A DNA stretch of 64,000 nt from Castanea sativa (GCF_040712315.1 NC_134018.1:15396835-15460834); one strand, 5' to 3'. Shown: positions 29,459-42,496, numbered from the stretch's first letter. Translations and numbers: made by a program. The notes: generated by a model from the sequence alone, not told the origin.

Positions 29459-29508
29459 AGCACGGGTGCGGGTGCGGGTGCGAGTGCGGGTACGGGTGCG
29501 GGACTCGG
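29459..29508. repeat. GGGTGC short tandem repeat
   Basis: About six imperfect copies of GGGTGC between the LINE remnant and AT-rich DNA, ending in GGGACTCGGCAATTTTT. It probably marks the edge of another insertion; no partner end was found. Confidence 0.6.
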
Positions 29509-29986
29509 CAATTTTTGAACAAAAAAAAATGAAGATCCCAAATAAAAGAAACCCTTTAAATAATAGTATAAATAATCACGCATTGATGGAGAAACGAACT
29601 GACTCTTGTTTTGAACTAACCAAACCCATTTTTAATTATGAAAACACAATAAAGCTGATTTTTGTTCTCATTCTCAAAAACATAGCCCTAAATTTTTATT
29701 CCAACTAGTTTTTGTTGCATGTGCAAGGCATATATTAGCTTTTCTGGTTAGATAAAATTTTAAAATAAAAAACAAAAATTATTATTTAAAAAGGAAACAT
29801 ATTTCCCAATAAATACCATTAATATAAAACTCATTATGAATGTCATTCAATAATTTCTGCATAATATAATCACAATGTAACGGATAATTGAAAGATATAT
29901 AATCAAATGCAATGCACTTGATCTTTTTCTTTTCATTTTAACATCAAACCATCTTCTTCTAGTACTTACTTTCTTCTTACTTGCAT

Positions 29987-30811
29987 AGAGCATTAGTATT
30001 GAGGGTATAAAATCTTCCATTGGGTTTGAATCGATGGCGAAGGCCTTGGTTTGAATCATTGTGATTAACAATTTGGGCGGCTAGTATGGTTTAATGGTGG
30101 TGTTGGTTCGATGGTTGGTTCAGTTTTTGGTGTGGTTGGTTCAGTTGTGGCTAGTTGGTTGGTTGATTCAATGGTGGCTGGTTGGTTTGTTTCAGGAGAG
30201 AGAGAGAGAGAGAGAGAGAGAGGGAAGGAGCAGAGGAGTAGTTTATATTATTTGGTTGTGTAGTTTATCTCTATATATCAAGAGGATATGGAAAGTTAGT
30301 TATGACTTTAAAAAATGTCAAAAATACCCCTAATCTAATTAGATAATCTTTATTCTTAAAAGATAAAAAAAAATGGGGTTAAAATTGTAATTAAAATCTT
30401 TTTTCCTAAAAATTAGTATACTCTCTATATATTTAATGTTGTGGTCATATCATTTCTCATTTAAATATATCTCACGCACTTTTGATACATTTTTTCCTAA
30501 TTAGTGGCAAACATTAAACCAGCAATTTACTCTATTTCAAATCCTAAATTTTAGTTTCTTAAAAATTCATTCTTGTGTAAGCTCACTAACAATTGATAAA
30601 TTATATTAAACTCAAAAGAAGAGTCTCATCGTATGTGTAGAACGCATTTGATGAGGCTAGTATTATTTTATTATTTCATTTGATTGTATGTAAAAATAAG
30701 AAATCAAATGTTGGTTGTATTGTTAAATGAATTGTTAAAATAAATAAAGTAGTTTTTTGTAGTGTAAAATAAGTTTTTTTTTTTTTTAATAATCCTGAAT
30801 GTTAATGCTCT
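29987..30811. mobile_element. MITE with GAGCATTA ends
   Basis: Ends form an inverted repeat, AGAGCATTAGTATTGAGG at 29987 and AGAGCATTAACATTCAGG read inward from 30811 (15 of 18 match). About 825 bp, AT-rich, no transposase; it contains GGTTGGTT-rich sequence and a (GA) run at 30196-30223. The same end motif recurs near 43813 and 58249. No clean target duplication was seen. Confidence 0.55.
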
Positions 30812-30885
30812 TACACATAGAACTTATATTCATCAAATCATCTTTTGCATTTATTTCTCATGCAATAACCCAGTTGTTACACCAT

Positions 30886-31260
<375 letters not shown>

Positions 31261-31415
31261 TGGTGTAATAGCCATTGCTAGGGCTATTACACTATGCAAT
31301 CCCTCACACAACAATTCCACTTTTCAAAATTTTAAACTTTCTTTAACTCTCAAATTTTCTAACTTTTGAGATCTAACCCTCACAAAACATTTCTTTCCTT
31401 CTCTACTGACACATG

Positions 31416-31963
31416 TGATGAGGATAATTTTTGATTGATCGGTATGGGGGTGATGAACCTCCTTGACGATCCTAAAGGGATGACCGACCCCACAGGCTGA
31501 CGGATCAGATTGATGGTCCGATCCCCAATCCTAACGACCCATCACCCTAGGGTTTCCATGGGACTTGCGTGGGGCCCACTCATACATCCTTATATGCGAA
31601 TTACTTGTGGATAACAACCAAAGACCCTATCACTCAATCAGATTCCCTATATATAGAAAGGTGATCTCGAGTATCTTGGGATCCTTCTTTCTACAAGGAA
31701 ATTCCCCTGTATCAAGGGATTCGAGTCAGCTCTCCACCACTATATAAACCACAAACCCTAACCTTCCTAAGGTACATGAATTCTCACTAGCTCTTGTACT
31801 CTTGAGTTCTTGGAGATTCTTCTATTATTGACTTAACCTTCGGAGAGTCTTTGGCCAGTACCCCACCGGTGCCTTTTAATTGGTTCTTCTCTGTTTCTCC
31901 TCAGGTACAACCATTGGCAAACGTGTGGACGATAAACTCACTGATGATTTTTGTGCACCATCA
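31416..31963 (+). repeat. 5' LTR of element 3
   Basis: 548 bp, TGATGAGGAT to CACCATCA. TATATAAACC at 31741-31750 is the likely core promoter; the corresponding TATA in the 3' LTR is near 43281. About 60 differences from the 3' copy by eye. Confidence 0.88.
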
Positions 31964-32043
31964 GTTGGTGTCGTCAGTAGGGACGAGTGATAAGCCATAT
32001 TGCTGTTTCAAAGACAAAGATTTGTATGGTCCTAACACGATCA

Positions 32044-33330
32044 ATGGCCACTACCAACCAAGAGACCGAGAACCTGCCCAATGCATTAGAAAGGCAGGTG
32101 CAAACCCTTGTAGTAGCGGTCAAACGCCTCACTTAGTGGAACCATGAGTTGGAACAACAGTTGGAGCAGCGGAATGATCAGGAGCCGAACGATCAGAATG
32201 ATGGATATGATAGGGACAAACGCGACAAAAATTGTCCCCCGATGAATGATCACCAAGAAAGGGACGATCAAGAGGAAAGCAATGTCTTCAATAGACAAGA
32301 CTAGCAGGATACTAGTCGTCCCTCCGAGCTGGAAGTCAACGCGTTAGGCATGGCGCAAGAGATGTAGATGATGAAAGAGAAGACGGATATGATGATGGTT
32401 GCCCTAAAGGGTTGGGCATCCACTAGCTTGGATGAACAAGTTCATCACACTGATTCTCCCTTCATTGCACCAGTCACATCCTTCCCCCTTCTAGCCAAGT
32501 TCAGAATGCCATAAGTGGAACCGCACGATGGATCAAAGGACCCCCTCGACCACCTGAAGTTGTTCAAAACCTTCATGCATCTACAAGGGGTCCCGAATAA
32601 GATCATGTGTAGAGCCTTCCCCACCACACTCAAAGGACTAGCCCAAATATGGTTTAGCAAGATTACCCCTAATTTCGTCTCAACCTTCAAGGAATTAAGT
32701 GGGCTCTTCATCACACATTTAATTGGAGGTTAGTGATACAAGAGGCCTTCGGCAAGCCTCCTGAACATCAAACAGTGGGATAACAAGAGCTTGAGATCAT
32801 ATGTTGCGCAATTCAATAAGAAGGCACAACTAATCGACAAAGCCATCGATAAGGTCCTGGTCACAGCCTTTACCAATGGACTCCAATCCAGAAAGTTCTT
32901 ATTCTTTGTTTACAAGAATGATCCAAAGACTATGGCTGACATGCCGTGATCGCCAAAGGGGGCAGGTCGAAGAAGTGGGAGAAGCATGACAATCCTCGTC
33001 CAAATAGGGGAAGAAAGGTAGCCCGAATGAGTGACAGAAGGGATGAACGAAGGACAAGGCCCTTGCCGGGACTAATCACCAACTTCACTCCGCTTAACAC
33101 TCCACTCGATCAGGTTTTGATGTAGATTAGGGACGACCACGCCTTAACATGACCCGATAAGTTAAAGAGCGACCCAAACAAAAGGCCGAGGAAGAAGTAC
33201 TATCGCTTCCACCGCGACCATTGTTACGACACCTCCAATTGCTATGACCTAAAGCAACAGATTGAAGCCTTCATTAGACAAGAAAAGTTGCAATGATTGG
33301 TAGGGCGAGAAAGGGCAGGAGAAAACCCGC
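32044..33330 (+). pseudogene. gag of element 3, broken
   Basis: The likely start is ATG 32044 (MATTNQET). A charged, Asp/Glu/Arg-rich N-terminal region is followed by the gag core near 32515-32733 (DGSKDPLDHLKLFKTFM, CRAFPTTLKGLAQIWF) and a His/Cys knuckle near 33205-33260 (RFHRDHCYDTSNCYDLK). In-frame stops at about 32137, 32302 and 32512 and frameshifts after 32733 destroy it. The domain order matches gag of elements 1 and 2. Confidence 0.75.
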
Positions 33331-33479
33331 CAAGGAACCAAGAGCCGAATCGATGAATTGAAGAACAACCCAAGGCCCCAATTGGAGAAATTAGAGTGAT
33401 TATTAGGGGGAGCACAATGGTCAGATCTTCAAGAAAGGCAAGGAAGACCTACCTATGAATGGTGCAAAATGTCTAACTC

Positions 33480-34509
33480 ACCGATCATCCACCCAAGCTT
33501 ACTCGGATGGATGACTCGGTTATAAGCTTCACTGAGGAGGATACTCGACGTGTCCACCATCCCCATTACGATGCCTTGGTGATCAGTTTGACCATAGCAA
33601 ACTTTAATACCCAATGAGTCTTGGTGGATAACGGAAGTTTAGTTGACATCCTCTACTATCTAACCTTCAAGCAAATGAGGATCAGTAAGTAATGACTCGG
33701 TGGGCTTCGGCTAGGGATGGCAATTTAGATCCGCCCCGCAGATACCCGGCCCGACCCGACCCTAATGGGCCGGATTTTACCCGGCCCGATAAAGAATAGG
33801 GTCGGGTATGGGTTTTTTTTTTTTTTTAAAAAAAAAACTCGAATCGGGTCCGGGTTTTATAAAAAAACCCGAAACCCGCCCCGGATAAAAACCCGGTTTT
33901 GTTAAATTACTAAACCCCCTCTTATATATATACATATATATCATTGAGCATTTGAGATTTGTAACCCTAACTCCCTAAATGGCTTGAATGGGCTTGAATC
34001 TATGAAAAAAATTTAATGGGCTTCAAAAAAATTTTTTTTTTTTTGTTGGGCTAGATTTGGGCCCAAAAAGATAAATGGGGCCCGTGGGGCTCGGCGGGGC
34101 AGGTATGGGCCCCGGGAAAAAAACCTGATTAATAATCGGGCCGGGTCCGGGTTTCAGGTCTTGGCCCGCGGGTCGGACCTGAGTATGCAAAAACCCAGCC
34201 CAAACCTGACCCGTTGCCATTCCTAGCTTCGGCGGAACAAAGTTCATGCCCATTGGGTCCATTACATTGCTGGTTACCATCGGCACCTATCCTCAACAAA
34301 TCACCAAGGATGTCACCTTCTTGGTAATGGATTACTCATTAGCCTACAATGCCATCATCGGGCGACCAACGCTTAATGCATGGAAAACGTCCACATCCAC
34401 GTATCACTTACTACTGAAGTTCCCTACGGAGTATGGGATTGGAGAGGCCCATGGAGAGCAAATGGAAACTTGGAAATGTTACATAGCCATGCTAGAGATG
34501 GATGAATAG
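33480..34509 (+). pseudogene. Protease of element 3, split by a MITE
   Basis: The aspartic protease region begins near 33560 (HHPHYDALVISLTIAN-like, then VDNGSLVDILYY at about 33627) and is interrupted by the insertion at 33712-34225. It resumes at 34234 with KFMPIGSITLLVTIGTYPQ and NAIIGRPTLNAWK, ending at TAG 34507-34509. The codons after that TAG (ATG ACA) do not fit a readthrough context, and this stop is probably a CAG to TAG mutation. Confidence 0.7.
33712..34225. mobile_element. hAT-type MITE inserted in the protease of element 3
   Basis: 514 bp with ends TAGGGATGGCAA and, read inward from the right, TAGGAATGGCAA, flanked by a perfect 8-bp duplication gcttcggc (33704-33711 and 34226-34233). 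The interior is rich in CGGGT/ACCCG pairs (CCGGCCCGACCC and its complement), so it could fold into a long hairpin. No coding capacity. The 8-bp duplication and TAGGG termini indicate hAT mobilisation. Confidence 0.9.
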
Positions 34510-35614
34510 ATGACAACCATGAACATTGAGGAAAGACGAGAGAATGTAGAGCCAATAAAGGGATTGAAAACCATCTCCTTGGACGAAGAGCACACAAATT
34601 GGATCACTCGCATCGGCACACAAGCCAGCCCTTCAATCCGAAATGGGCTGATCCTTAAACTAAGGGAAAACCTCGACATCGTCGCTTGGAGCCATGAAGA
34701 TATGCCTAGGGTCGATCCTAGTATCATGGTCCATTAGCTCAACGTTTCCCCATCCTTTCCACCAGTCCAACAAAGAAAGAGGGTTTTTGCTCAAGAAAGG
34801 GACAAGGCCATAGCCAAAGAGGTTCATAAACTGTTGGACGCGGGCTTCATTAGAGAAGTTTACTACCCCGAATGGTTGGCCAACATGGTCATGGTCAAGA
34901 AGGCAAATGGGAAGTGGAGAATGTGTGCAGACTTCAACCTAAACAAAGCTTGTTCAAAGGATAGCTATCCTTTACCATGGATCGACCTCCTTGTGGACTC
35001 GATGGCTGGACACTAGTTGTTAAGCTTCATAGATGCTTTCTCTGGTTACAACTAGATTAAGCTTGAGGAGTCTGACTAAGAGAAGATGTCGTTCATCACA
35101 AGCCAAGGCCTTTTTTGCTACAAAGTCATGCCATTCGGATTGAAAAATGTGGGGGTAGCGTACCAAAGGCTCGCAAACAAGATGTTCATCTGACAGATTG
35201 GGTAGAATGTCAATGTATATGCAAATGACATGTTATTAAAGATCAAAGAAGAGGATCACCAACTGAATGACCTTAGGGAAATATTCGAAACTCTTCGCCT
35301 TTACGGAATGAAGCTCAATCCCAGCAAGTGTGTGTTTGGGGTATCATCGGGAAAGTTCTTTGGCTTCATAGTATCCCAACAGGGTGTCGAAGCCAACCCT
35401 GACAAGATCCAAGCGATCCTAAAGATGAAACCCTGAAGAACGTCAAAAAGGTACAAAGCCTAAACGGAAGAGTCACGGCACTTAACAAATTTTCCTTACG
35501 AGCAACTGACAAATGCTTGTTGTTCTTTAGAATCCTGAAGAAAGCTTTTGAATGGACCGACGAATGTCAAAAGGCATTCGAAGAATTGAAGGCATACCTA
35601 GCATCCCCACTGCT

Positions 35615-38600
35615 TAGGGATGGCCATACCCATTTGGGTAATGGATATCCAACCCTACCTGATCCAAATATTCTGGGTAATACTCGGTTCTTTATGGGTA
35701 GAGCTTAACCGAGTAGGGTATGGGTATTACCCGAATTTTTTGGGTAGGGTATGGATATTATCCAAACCCAACCCATATTTAAAAAAAAAAAAAAAAACCC
35801 TAAACCTCTCTCACCATCACTCACTCTCTCTCTCTGCCTCTCCGCCTCTCCTCATCATCTCTCCTCACCGCTTCGTGTTGAGAGACGAAGGTTCTGCCTC
35901 TCACATATACACACATTTATTTGTTTTGGCATTGATTTTGCGCTTTATTCTTGTTCCTCGTTCTCTATAAATCAACTGGGTCTTTCTACCATTCTCTTTC
36001 CTCGGGTAAATGACATTCTTTTTCCCTCTTTTGTTAGTTTAGTTTTTTGTTCTTTGCTTGTTGTTTACTTGTGTTGTCTTATTCAATTTATCGTCTGGGT
36101 GTGTGTTAGATTTTGGTTTTAGAGTTTGAATTCAGCTGAGCATGTGTTGAATTTGGTTTTGATTAAATTTTATCAACTGGGTATGTGTTAGATTTGGTTT
36201 TTGATTGCATTAAGGTTTTTGGTTCTATATGGGGATATGTCTATTTATAGGGAGGAGTGAATTTGTCTAAATTTTTTCACAAACAGAGCATGTAAGACTT
36301 GGTAATTCTTCAAGCATTCTTAATTTCTTGTTAATGGTTGAACCTTTCTTTAAAAACTAATAGTCTGTACTCTGTACACATCTGAAATGCAGTACAATTT
36401 TGATGTTGAGTGATGAAAAATTTATTTGACAATTGTGAATAGGTTTCTGATATTGACAAATTTCTATAAAATCTGTACTAGGCATTTCACAAGGTAGCAC
36501 TAACTTAATTTTCTTAATCTCATTCAAAACAGCACTTTTTCTGAGTTTCCTTGAATTGCATGCATTATTTAGGATTGTTCCACAATATTGATGTGAATCA
36601 TTTGCCCCATGCATTTTTCTTTTACATAAAACTAGACATATTGCTTAATTGAATATTTATATGTAGAATGTTTCAATCCATTCTGTGAATATAATGTCGA
36701 TTTGTCTTCAATAAATGGAGAATATTTTATTCTAGAGCTTGATATGAATTAACAATTTAAAGAAACAATTTTTTGTACTCAATCTTATTGACCTCATCTT
36801 ATCTATCTTGCTTTCTCTCTTTCTCTCTCTCTTTGTAGTTGCCTACATGTCTACCACATCCTTTACCTCAACCCCAGCCCCAAGGCCTCCAACTAGCACG
36901 ACATCGGAATCACAATCGTTGTTTAGAGAGGAAGTTGAGTCCGTTCCAGTTGAGAATCCACAACAATAAGGCACTAAAAGAAGAACAACTTTAGACGTAT
37001 GGAATCATTTAAAAAAATATTCATGGGAAAGTTAAGGCCCAATACAACTACTGTGGAAGACTTATGGCTGGAGCAAGTACATCAGGGACAACTTATTTAA
37101 AACTGCACATAGCAAAAAGTTGTCCAAGTGCTCCGAGGAAAGCAAGTCCTCCGAGGGAAGCAACATATATTAGGAAGCAAATTCTTGTCAAACAACACAA
37201 TAGGACAAGAAGTAAAGGGATCTCAAGCCCTAGTGTTTTTAATGAAGAGGAACAAAAGGCTTCGAGGAGGGACCTTGCTTGAATGGTCATTTTGAATAAG
37301 TACCCTCTTGCAATTGTAGATCATGTTGGGTTTTGGGATTTTGTTGGTGGTCTTCGGCCAAATTTTAAGATAGTAGGAAGAAACACATTGAAGGAAGATA
37401 GCAAAAAAATTTATAATGAAAAGAAGCAAAAGACTATGGTAGAAATTGACAAAAATGCAAGTAAAGTTGCAATGACAACGGACTTATGGACTGCAAACAA
37501 CAATAAGAGGTCATTCATGGTAATCACAATGCACTACATAAATGACTCTTGGACTTTGGAAAGCCGAGTTATGAGGTAATTTTTAAGTGAATTTAATAGT
37601 GGTGCTATCAAATTTTAGTTTGCAGCTTTCTGATTTCTTTAGTTTACCATATTTATGTTTATTTTTTTAGGTTTATTCATATGCCATCTCCATATGATAA
37701 GTATTCTCTTTCTAAAATCCTTTTGGGGTGTCTTTCTGATTGGAACATTGATTTGAAGTTATCTGCCATAACTGTAGATAATGCTAGCAACAATGATGGC
37801 ATGATGAAACTTATTTCAGATAAGCTTCAAGCCAGTTCACTTATTTTAGGTGGAAAATTGTTGCATGTGCATTGTGCAGCACATATTCTAAATTTGGTTG
37901 TTCAAGAGGGTTTGAATGTAATTGGTGATGGTATTGAGAAGGTTCGAAGTAGTGTATATTTTTGGACACAATTGCCAAAAAGAACAAAAAGTTTTGAAAA
38001 AATATCTCGCTAATCACATATTGCAAGTACTAAGGAACTGGTACTTGATTGTAGGACTCGTTGGAACTCTACATATTTGATGCTTTCAACTGCCTTGATT
38101 TATAAAGATGTCTTTCCCCGTTTACTGTGTTGTGAGCCTCAGTATCAGTCTACTCCAACTAATAGGGATTGGGAGGTAGCACAAATTGTTTGTGAGAAGT
38201 TGGGTTACTTTCATAAAGTTACTGCGTTGCTTTCTTGTACTGCCTACCCTACAACTAATCATTATTTTCCTTCGGTCTTCCAGTTGAAGATGGAATTAAA
38301 TCAGTGGCTTTTAAGTGAAGATGAGTTAGTTAAGAAAATGGCAGCAAAGATGTTAGCTAAGTTTGATAAATATTGGAGTGACGTTCATGACATCATGAGT
38401 TTGGCTATTGTTTTAGATCCAAGATATATATTGATGTTATTGACATTTTATTTTAATAAAATGTATGGTAGTAAGGCTAATAAAGAAATTGACAAGGTTA
38501 AGAACCTTCTTTTTGAGTTATTTGCGGAGTATGACATAGAAAACATTGATAGAGGAGTCATTTATTCTCAAGTCTCATCTTCTACACCTACATCAAGTGC

Positions 38601-39851
38601 TGCACATGAACATGATGATACAATGAAGGACTATGATTTGTTTGTTAGTAATGCAACTACTAACATAGGCCAAAGGGGTAGGGTTATTATATCGGAGTTT
38701 GAACTTTATACTAATGAGAAAGTGGAACCAAGAATTGAACAATTTGATGTTTTGGGTTGGTGAAAGCATAATGGTAGTAAGTATCCTACCTTGCAACACA
38801 TTGCAAGGGATATTTTGGCTATTCCTATGACAACAGTTGCCTCAGAGTTGGCGTTTAGCACTAGCGGGATATTGTTAAGTCCACACCGTAGCCGTCTTCA
38901 TCATGATACCTTAGAAGCATTGATGTGTGGGCAAAATTGGTTATGGAACGAACTTAAAGGTGTACAAAAAGATGCTACCATTCAAAATGTTCTCAATGAT
39001 TATGAAGAAATGAAGTGGAGGAAAGTAATGCCATAGAGCTTTCAGACTAATGGACAGGTATTACTATCCTTGATTATCCTTGATTATGTTAGTTCTGGGG
39101 GAAAAATGCTACCCAATGACATTAGATTTTTAATATTATTTATGTTTGTTTTGACAGGTCCTACGCTGTTAGAATTCATTATGATACAATATGGAGTTTA
39201 GATGACTTTTATTGCTGATACATGGACCTTTATGTTAAGGGATTTTGTGAAATTTATTTTAGTAGTTAGCATTTGCTTGACAAACAACTGAAGAGGCAGA
39301 GGAAAATATTTCTCAATGACTTGATTGTGTAATTTCTGTTGTTGTTTGCTCAGAGGAAAATATTGCTCACTTGGCATTTGTTTAGTTGTTGTTTTTTGCA
39401 TAACGGGTCCTTGTTCCCCTGCATTTGTTTCAGGGTTGTACTACTTCTTTATTTCAAGGTTATCTGAAACAGGTTGAATGATGTGTTGCTTCTTTATTTT
39501 ATTTTATTTTTTAAAATTTTTTATCTAATAAAATTTCTATCTCTATCTCAAAAAAAAAAAAAAAATGGATACAAACTAATCAATTTTTTTTTTTTAAATT
39601 TATTGATTAGTTTTTTCTTTTTTAAGATAAAGCTATTGGTTAGTTTTTAAGTTAAAATGTTTTGGATTTAAAAATAAATAAAATAAAATGGGTTTCAGGT
39701 TTCGGGTAGGGTATGGATATCCATGGATAATAGATCTCAGTAAGATTCGAGTATGGATACTAATGGGTATTGATATTCGGGTATCCATGGGCAAATATTT
39801 TGGGTAGGGTATGGGTATACCTTATCAATACCCTACCCATGGCCATCCCTA
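35615..39851 (+). mobile_element. hAT transposon inserted in pol of element 3
   Basis: 4237 bp. The termini TAGGGATGGCCAT are inverted at both ends, with subterminal repeats of GGGTATGGATA/ACCCATACC type. Flanks ccactgct (35607-35614) and ccaacgct (39852-39859) are an 8-bp duplication with two mismatches. Removing the element restores the RNase H reading frame of element 3, which confirms the borders. It carries a decayed transposase gene in the same orientation as the host element. Confidence 0.9.
36847..39036 (+). pseudogene. hAT transposase (zf-BED, RICESLEEPER-like), broken
   Basis: From ATG 36847 (MSTTSFTSTPAPRPP): BED zinc-finger region near 37000-37130 (CGRLMAGASTSGTTYLKLHI), catalytic RNase H-like core near 37440-38000 (TTDLWTANNNKRSFMVITMHYI, ITVDNASNND, HCAAHILNLVVQEGL), the block LVLDCRTRWNSTYLML near 38043, and the C-terminal dimerisation domain near 38790-38960 (LAIPMTTVASELAFSTSG). 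A probable intron lies at 37576 to about 37669 with GT-AG ends. Stops at about 36967, near 37020, 37280, 38011 and 38761 inactivate it. Homologous to domesticated DAYSLEEPER-like proteins but clearly a transposon copy. Confidence 0.82.
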
Positions 39852-41185
39852 CCAACGCTCCTAAGTTCATCCATACCCGATGAAAAGCTTTTTCTATACC
39901 TAGCCGTGTCCCCCATAATCGTCAGTTCAACTCTAATCCGAGAGGAAGATCGCATGCGATTGCCTGTATACTACACTAGTCAGGCACTAAGGGGGGTAGA
40001 GGAAAGATATCCCCCCATGGAAAAGTTAGCCTTCGCTTTGATCACAGAAGCCTACAAGCTTAGGCCATACTTCTAAGCACATACTATAATGGTTCAAATG
40101 AACAAGCTTCTTTGGAGAGCAATGGATAACCTAAGGTTGCCGGACGATTGGTCTTATGGGCAATAGAGCTAAGCAAGTTCGACATACGGTACCACCCGAG
40201 GACCACGATCAAAGCCCAAGCTTTAGCTAACTTCTTCGCAAAATTTACGACTCGCAAAACCGACGACTGGGGGGTAGCCCCTTGGAAGATTCATACGGAT
40301 GGATCGTTTAACAAATATGCTGGAAGGATCGGGGTAGTCCTTTAATCCCCCGAAGGGGACATCATCGAATGTGTCGTCCAACTCCAATTCTCGATGACCA
40401 ACAATGAGGTCATGTACGAAGCCGTCCTCACAAGACTTGATTTAGCCAAAGTGGCTAGGGCCTTAGTAATCGTCCTTCATAGCGACTCCCAAGTCGTCGT
40501 CGTGCATATCAACGATGATTTCAAAGCCTAGGGAAAACGGATGAAAAAGTATCTCGACCTGATTGAAAGGCGGACGAGTTAAGCCTTTACAGTAGAATTC
40601 ATACAAGTCCCAAGAGAAGAAAATGAGCACGCTATCAATTGGCCAAAGTTGCGTCTGCAGAACACATGATGGTCGATCGACAGGTCCTATCATTCATTTA
40701 GTAATTTCCCTCAATTGAGGAATTGGAGATATAGATGATTCCAAAAGGTATCGACTGGACAACTCTAATCATCTCCTACCTTAAGAATAGGACACTTCCC
40801 GAAGACCGTGATGAATCCCAACGATTGAAGGTTCGGGTAGCACGCTTTGTGTTGAGAGTAGATGTGGTATACAAGAGAGGCTTCTCCCGGCCATACCTAA
40901 GGTATTTGATCCCATGAAGCAGACTACTTCATGAGGGAAGTCCATGAAGGGGTGTGTGGGAACCACTCAGGGGCATGGTCGTTGAAAACAAGCTTATAAG
41001 AGCGGGGTACTATTGGCTCACACTACAGAAGGATGCCCAATCTTATGTGAGGCATGTGACAAATGCCAACACTTCAGTAATGTCGTGAGGTAGCCATCAG
41101 AACCACTCACCCCAATGAACGCCCCATGGCCTTTCGTTTAATGGGGATTGGACATTATAGGACCTTTTCTAATGGCAATGCGACA

Positions 41186-42496
41186 ACTTATAAGATCCTT
41201 CCTAATCCCATGGCGAGGAGCATCAATAGCAACCTCGTGTGTCTCCGGATGAGTGGATGAGCCACTAGCACCTTTACTCAACGACTGAACATCAGAGGTA
41301 TGCTTCCTCTTTTTGGAGACATGAAGGGGCAAAGCCGACGATCCCCCACCTTGAACCCTCAAGGTCGTAGCCTTCTTGATCTCCTCCTGCCTATTCTTCA
41401 TAGCTTGTTTGTTCTTCAAGGGATCCCTTTCTAAAACCGACGAACATGTTAAAAAGTGTACAAGTTTAAACTAAAGCAAAGTAAAAGCGACGAGTAAAAA
41501 CACTTATGAACTCTTGAGACATAATATAATCACCAGGCTTCCTTAGAAGGGACGGGTCCTCCATAGAAAGTGTGAAGTGTGTCCAAATTGACAAGCCTCT
41601 TCCAGGACCTCTCCTCAAAGGGTATCTCAAAGACCTTTTCTAGGAATGCCTCTTGCTCAAGAAGGATTGTCGGACAAGCTATGGCTGAAACAAACAAAGA
41701 AGACTGTATTAGTCAAATGAAAAGCACAAATCAACGACCCAGACAGTCCCAACAACTTACCAGACTTGTTCAAGAGTCCCCAAGAATGGTCATAAAAAGA
41801 CCTTATGCTACCCTACTTGTCGAGACAATACACCCAATTAACCCCTTGCACGAAGAAGAACCTAGCCTTCCACTGACGATTGGAGCTCGGCATATCAGAT
41901 ATCAATCTCAGGGTAGCCCAACGACACACAATGTTGTAAAAGCCCTTGGATCGATGGATCTCTTGGGGTTTGTAGCAATAGAAAAACTCCTTTAAAATTA
42001 GGGAGCAACGACCTCCATTGAACTGACCCCATAACACCTCAACCCTAATGAAGATCCTCCAAACATTATGGGCTATTGGACTAATGGATACGCACATGTA
42101 AGAGGTCAATTGATGATGCAGTGAGGATAAAGGCAAACAAAGCCTTACTATAAAGGCGGTCTCATAAAAACCTACTTCAGACAACCTCCCATCGTAACAC
42201 TTCTCCCCTATGTCACCCTTCCAAATGGGCATGTCGTTAGGAATTTGGAAGTGAGGCCTCTACTTACTAAAGATCTCGTCGCTCATGTCAACTGGAAAAT
42301 CATGGATGGACCAGTCGTAGGGAAGGAAAATATCCCTTGGTCGTCGCCCCGAGGGACTAGCTTCTCTGAAGGGGGATCAGACGCTGACTCCCTATCGAAA
42401 ATCAACGAATCCTTTGACGTGTACCCAAGCCTAGCTAGAATGACTAGACAAGTCATCATTCGAACCCATGCGGACTGACGGGGTACGATCACTCAT
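41186..42496 (-). pseudogene. Antisense accessory gene of element 3, truncated
   Basis: Minus strand, opposite to gag-pol, next to the 3' LTR. Start near 42496 (MSDRTPSVRMG), then a frameshift. The conserved domain (42232-41813) contains LCLPLSSLHHQLTSYMC, FFYCYKPQE and RLISDMPSS, the counterpart of RLISCLPDS in elements 1 and 2. Exon 1 ends at 41761 in phase 1 (TCTG then GTAAGT), exon 2 starts at 41684 after TTTCAG and runs to about 41535; a further exon (41430 to about 41186) encodes a Lys-rich segment. The C-terminal coiled coil is absent because a deletion fuses the gene to integrase near 41180. Stops in exon 1 (about 41810, 42283). Confidence 0.7.

Larger units (their letters stand above)
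34510..41180 (+). pseudogene. pol of element 3 (RT, RNase H, truncated integrase), split by hAT
   Basis: RT from about 34740 (GFIREVYYPEWLANMVMVKKANGKWRMC, LNKACSKDSYPLP) with the catalytic motif decayed to YANDML near 35219; RNase H begins at about 35530 (FEWTDECQKAFEELKAYLASP). The hAT element (35615-39851) interrupts here; the frame resumes at 39852 (LFLYLAVSPIIVSSTLIREEDRMR), then the second RNase H (40290-40660: IHTDGSF, NNEVMYEAVL) and the integrase N-terminus (40735-41160: CGNHSG-like, GYYWLTLQKDAQSY). The reading ends at about 41180 in GPFLMAMRQL, fused to the antisense gene tail. Numerous stops. Confidence 0.78.

Noticed and set aside
29442..29708. Open frame beginning with Arg-Val repeats
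   Set aside because: It is the GGGTGC repeat read as protein followed by AT-rich sequence.
34507..34509. TAG between protease and RT of element 3 as a third readthrough site
   Set aside because: The following codons are ATG ACA, which do not fit CAR YYA, and the element has many other nonsense codons.
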